From the IMG/VR virus record IMGVR_UViG_3300025174_000453, positions 1 to 20,353 of that record: DNA of 20,353 bases. One strand, written 5' to 3'. Position 1 is the first letter of the stretch; each line of letters starts with the position of its first letter. This DNA is from a virus. The notes under the pieces were generated by a model. That model saw only the letters and a list, made by a program, of their open reading frames with translations, did not search any database and had not been told where the DNA came from. Positions 20,212 to 20,353 of the stretch are shown here, in pieces. The position numbers and the translations under genes are program-made.

Positions 20212-20353
20212 TTAATTTCTGCCAAACTCCCCAAACACCGGCACGATCCCGCTGAATTTCCCTTCTTCCCTGGCCATCAACGCCGCGGCCGTCGCTGCAT
20301 AATTCCCCGCATGAAAGAAGTGGTTCGGAATATTCTTTTTGAACTTGTACACC
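20212..20353 (-). CDS. Probable large terminase subunit, C-terminal 46 residues
   Basis: The frame enters from the right edge and ends at TAA 20212-20214. The visible tail includes FKKNIPNHFFHAGNYAATA and ends FGEFGRN. The NHFFHAGNYA pattern fits the end of the terminase nuclease domain, where a final conserved acidic or His residue precedes an 'A..Y' helix. The position upstream of the portal gene supports this. With only the C-terminus present, another packaging protein cannot be ruled out. Confidence 0.5.
   Translation of the reverse strand, partial: VYKFKKNIPNHFFHAGNYAATAAALMAREEGKFSGIVPVFGEFGRN

Noticed and set aside
1-20353. tRNA, rRNA or riboswitch
   Set aside because: No cloverleaf, conserved rRNA segment or known aptamer core was seen on reading both strands; gaps between genes are too short for most of them.

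Overview
The window holds the late (virion) gene block of a tailed phage or prophage, read entirely on the minus strand, so gene order runs from high to low coordinates. The order is siphovirus-like: large terminase C-terminus, small Cys-rich protein, portal fused to a MuF-type domain, prohead protease fused to a scaffold, head decoration protein, major capsid protein, head-tail connectors, HK97 gp10-like protein, tail completion protein, tail tube, tail assembly chaperone with a -1 frameshift, tape measure, tail hub and distal tail/fibre proteins. No sheath or contractile baseplate genes are seen, which favours a long flexible tail. The host cannot be named. The fibre motifs (SFEGDGS-type and GVTTDDP-type repeats), the A-rich regions before some starts and the roughly 50% GC would suit a phage of a Bacteroidota-related (FCB-group) or similar environmental bacterium, but that is inference.

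Region by region: 20353-17360 carries packaging, portal and small accessory genes; 17171-14150 carries protease-scaffold, decoration and capsid genes plus a tiny membrane ORF that overlaps two neighbours; 14212-10640 carries head-tail joining and tail tube genes with several small unknowns (a KTSC protein, a two-helix membrane protein, two small orphans); 10582-7206 carries the frameshifting chaperone, the tape measure and a multi-spanning membrane protein; 7209-217 carries the hub and three distal proteins, the last two with apparent Sec signal peptides; 176-1 is a truncated excisionase-like HTH gene behind a perfect inverted repeat.

The most unusual feature is a set of dispersed repeats tied to gene junctions. 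Repeat A (nine copies, 9.88-20.21 kb, all in the direction of transcription) has two or three GCGGAT boxes, most 18-21 nt apart, around a TAGGG core, and sits between a stop codon and the next start. Repeat B is a 9-nt periodic GTGGACnnn unit that often follows repeat A and runs up to or into the next gene. Both have entered coding sequence: A forms the C-terminus and/or stop codon of at least three genes, and B encodes Gly-rich linkers inside the portal-MuF and tape measure proteins and VDEVD-type N-termini elsewhere. The left half of the window lacks repeat A and its genes are joined mainly by ATGA/TGATG overlaps.

No tRNA, rRNA, CRISPR array, integrase, IS element or recognisable endolysin is visible. 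Every gap between called genes is shorter than 300 bases.
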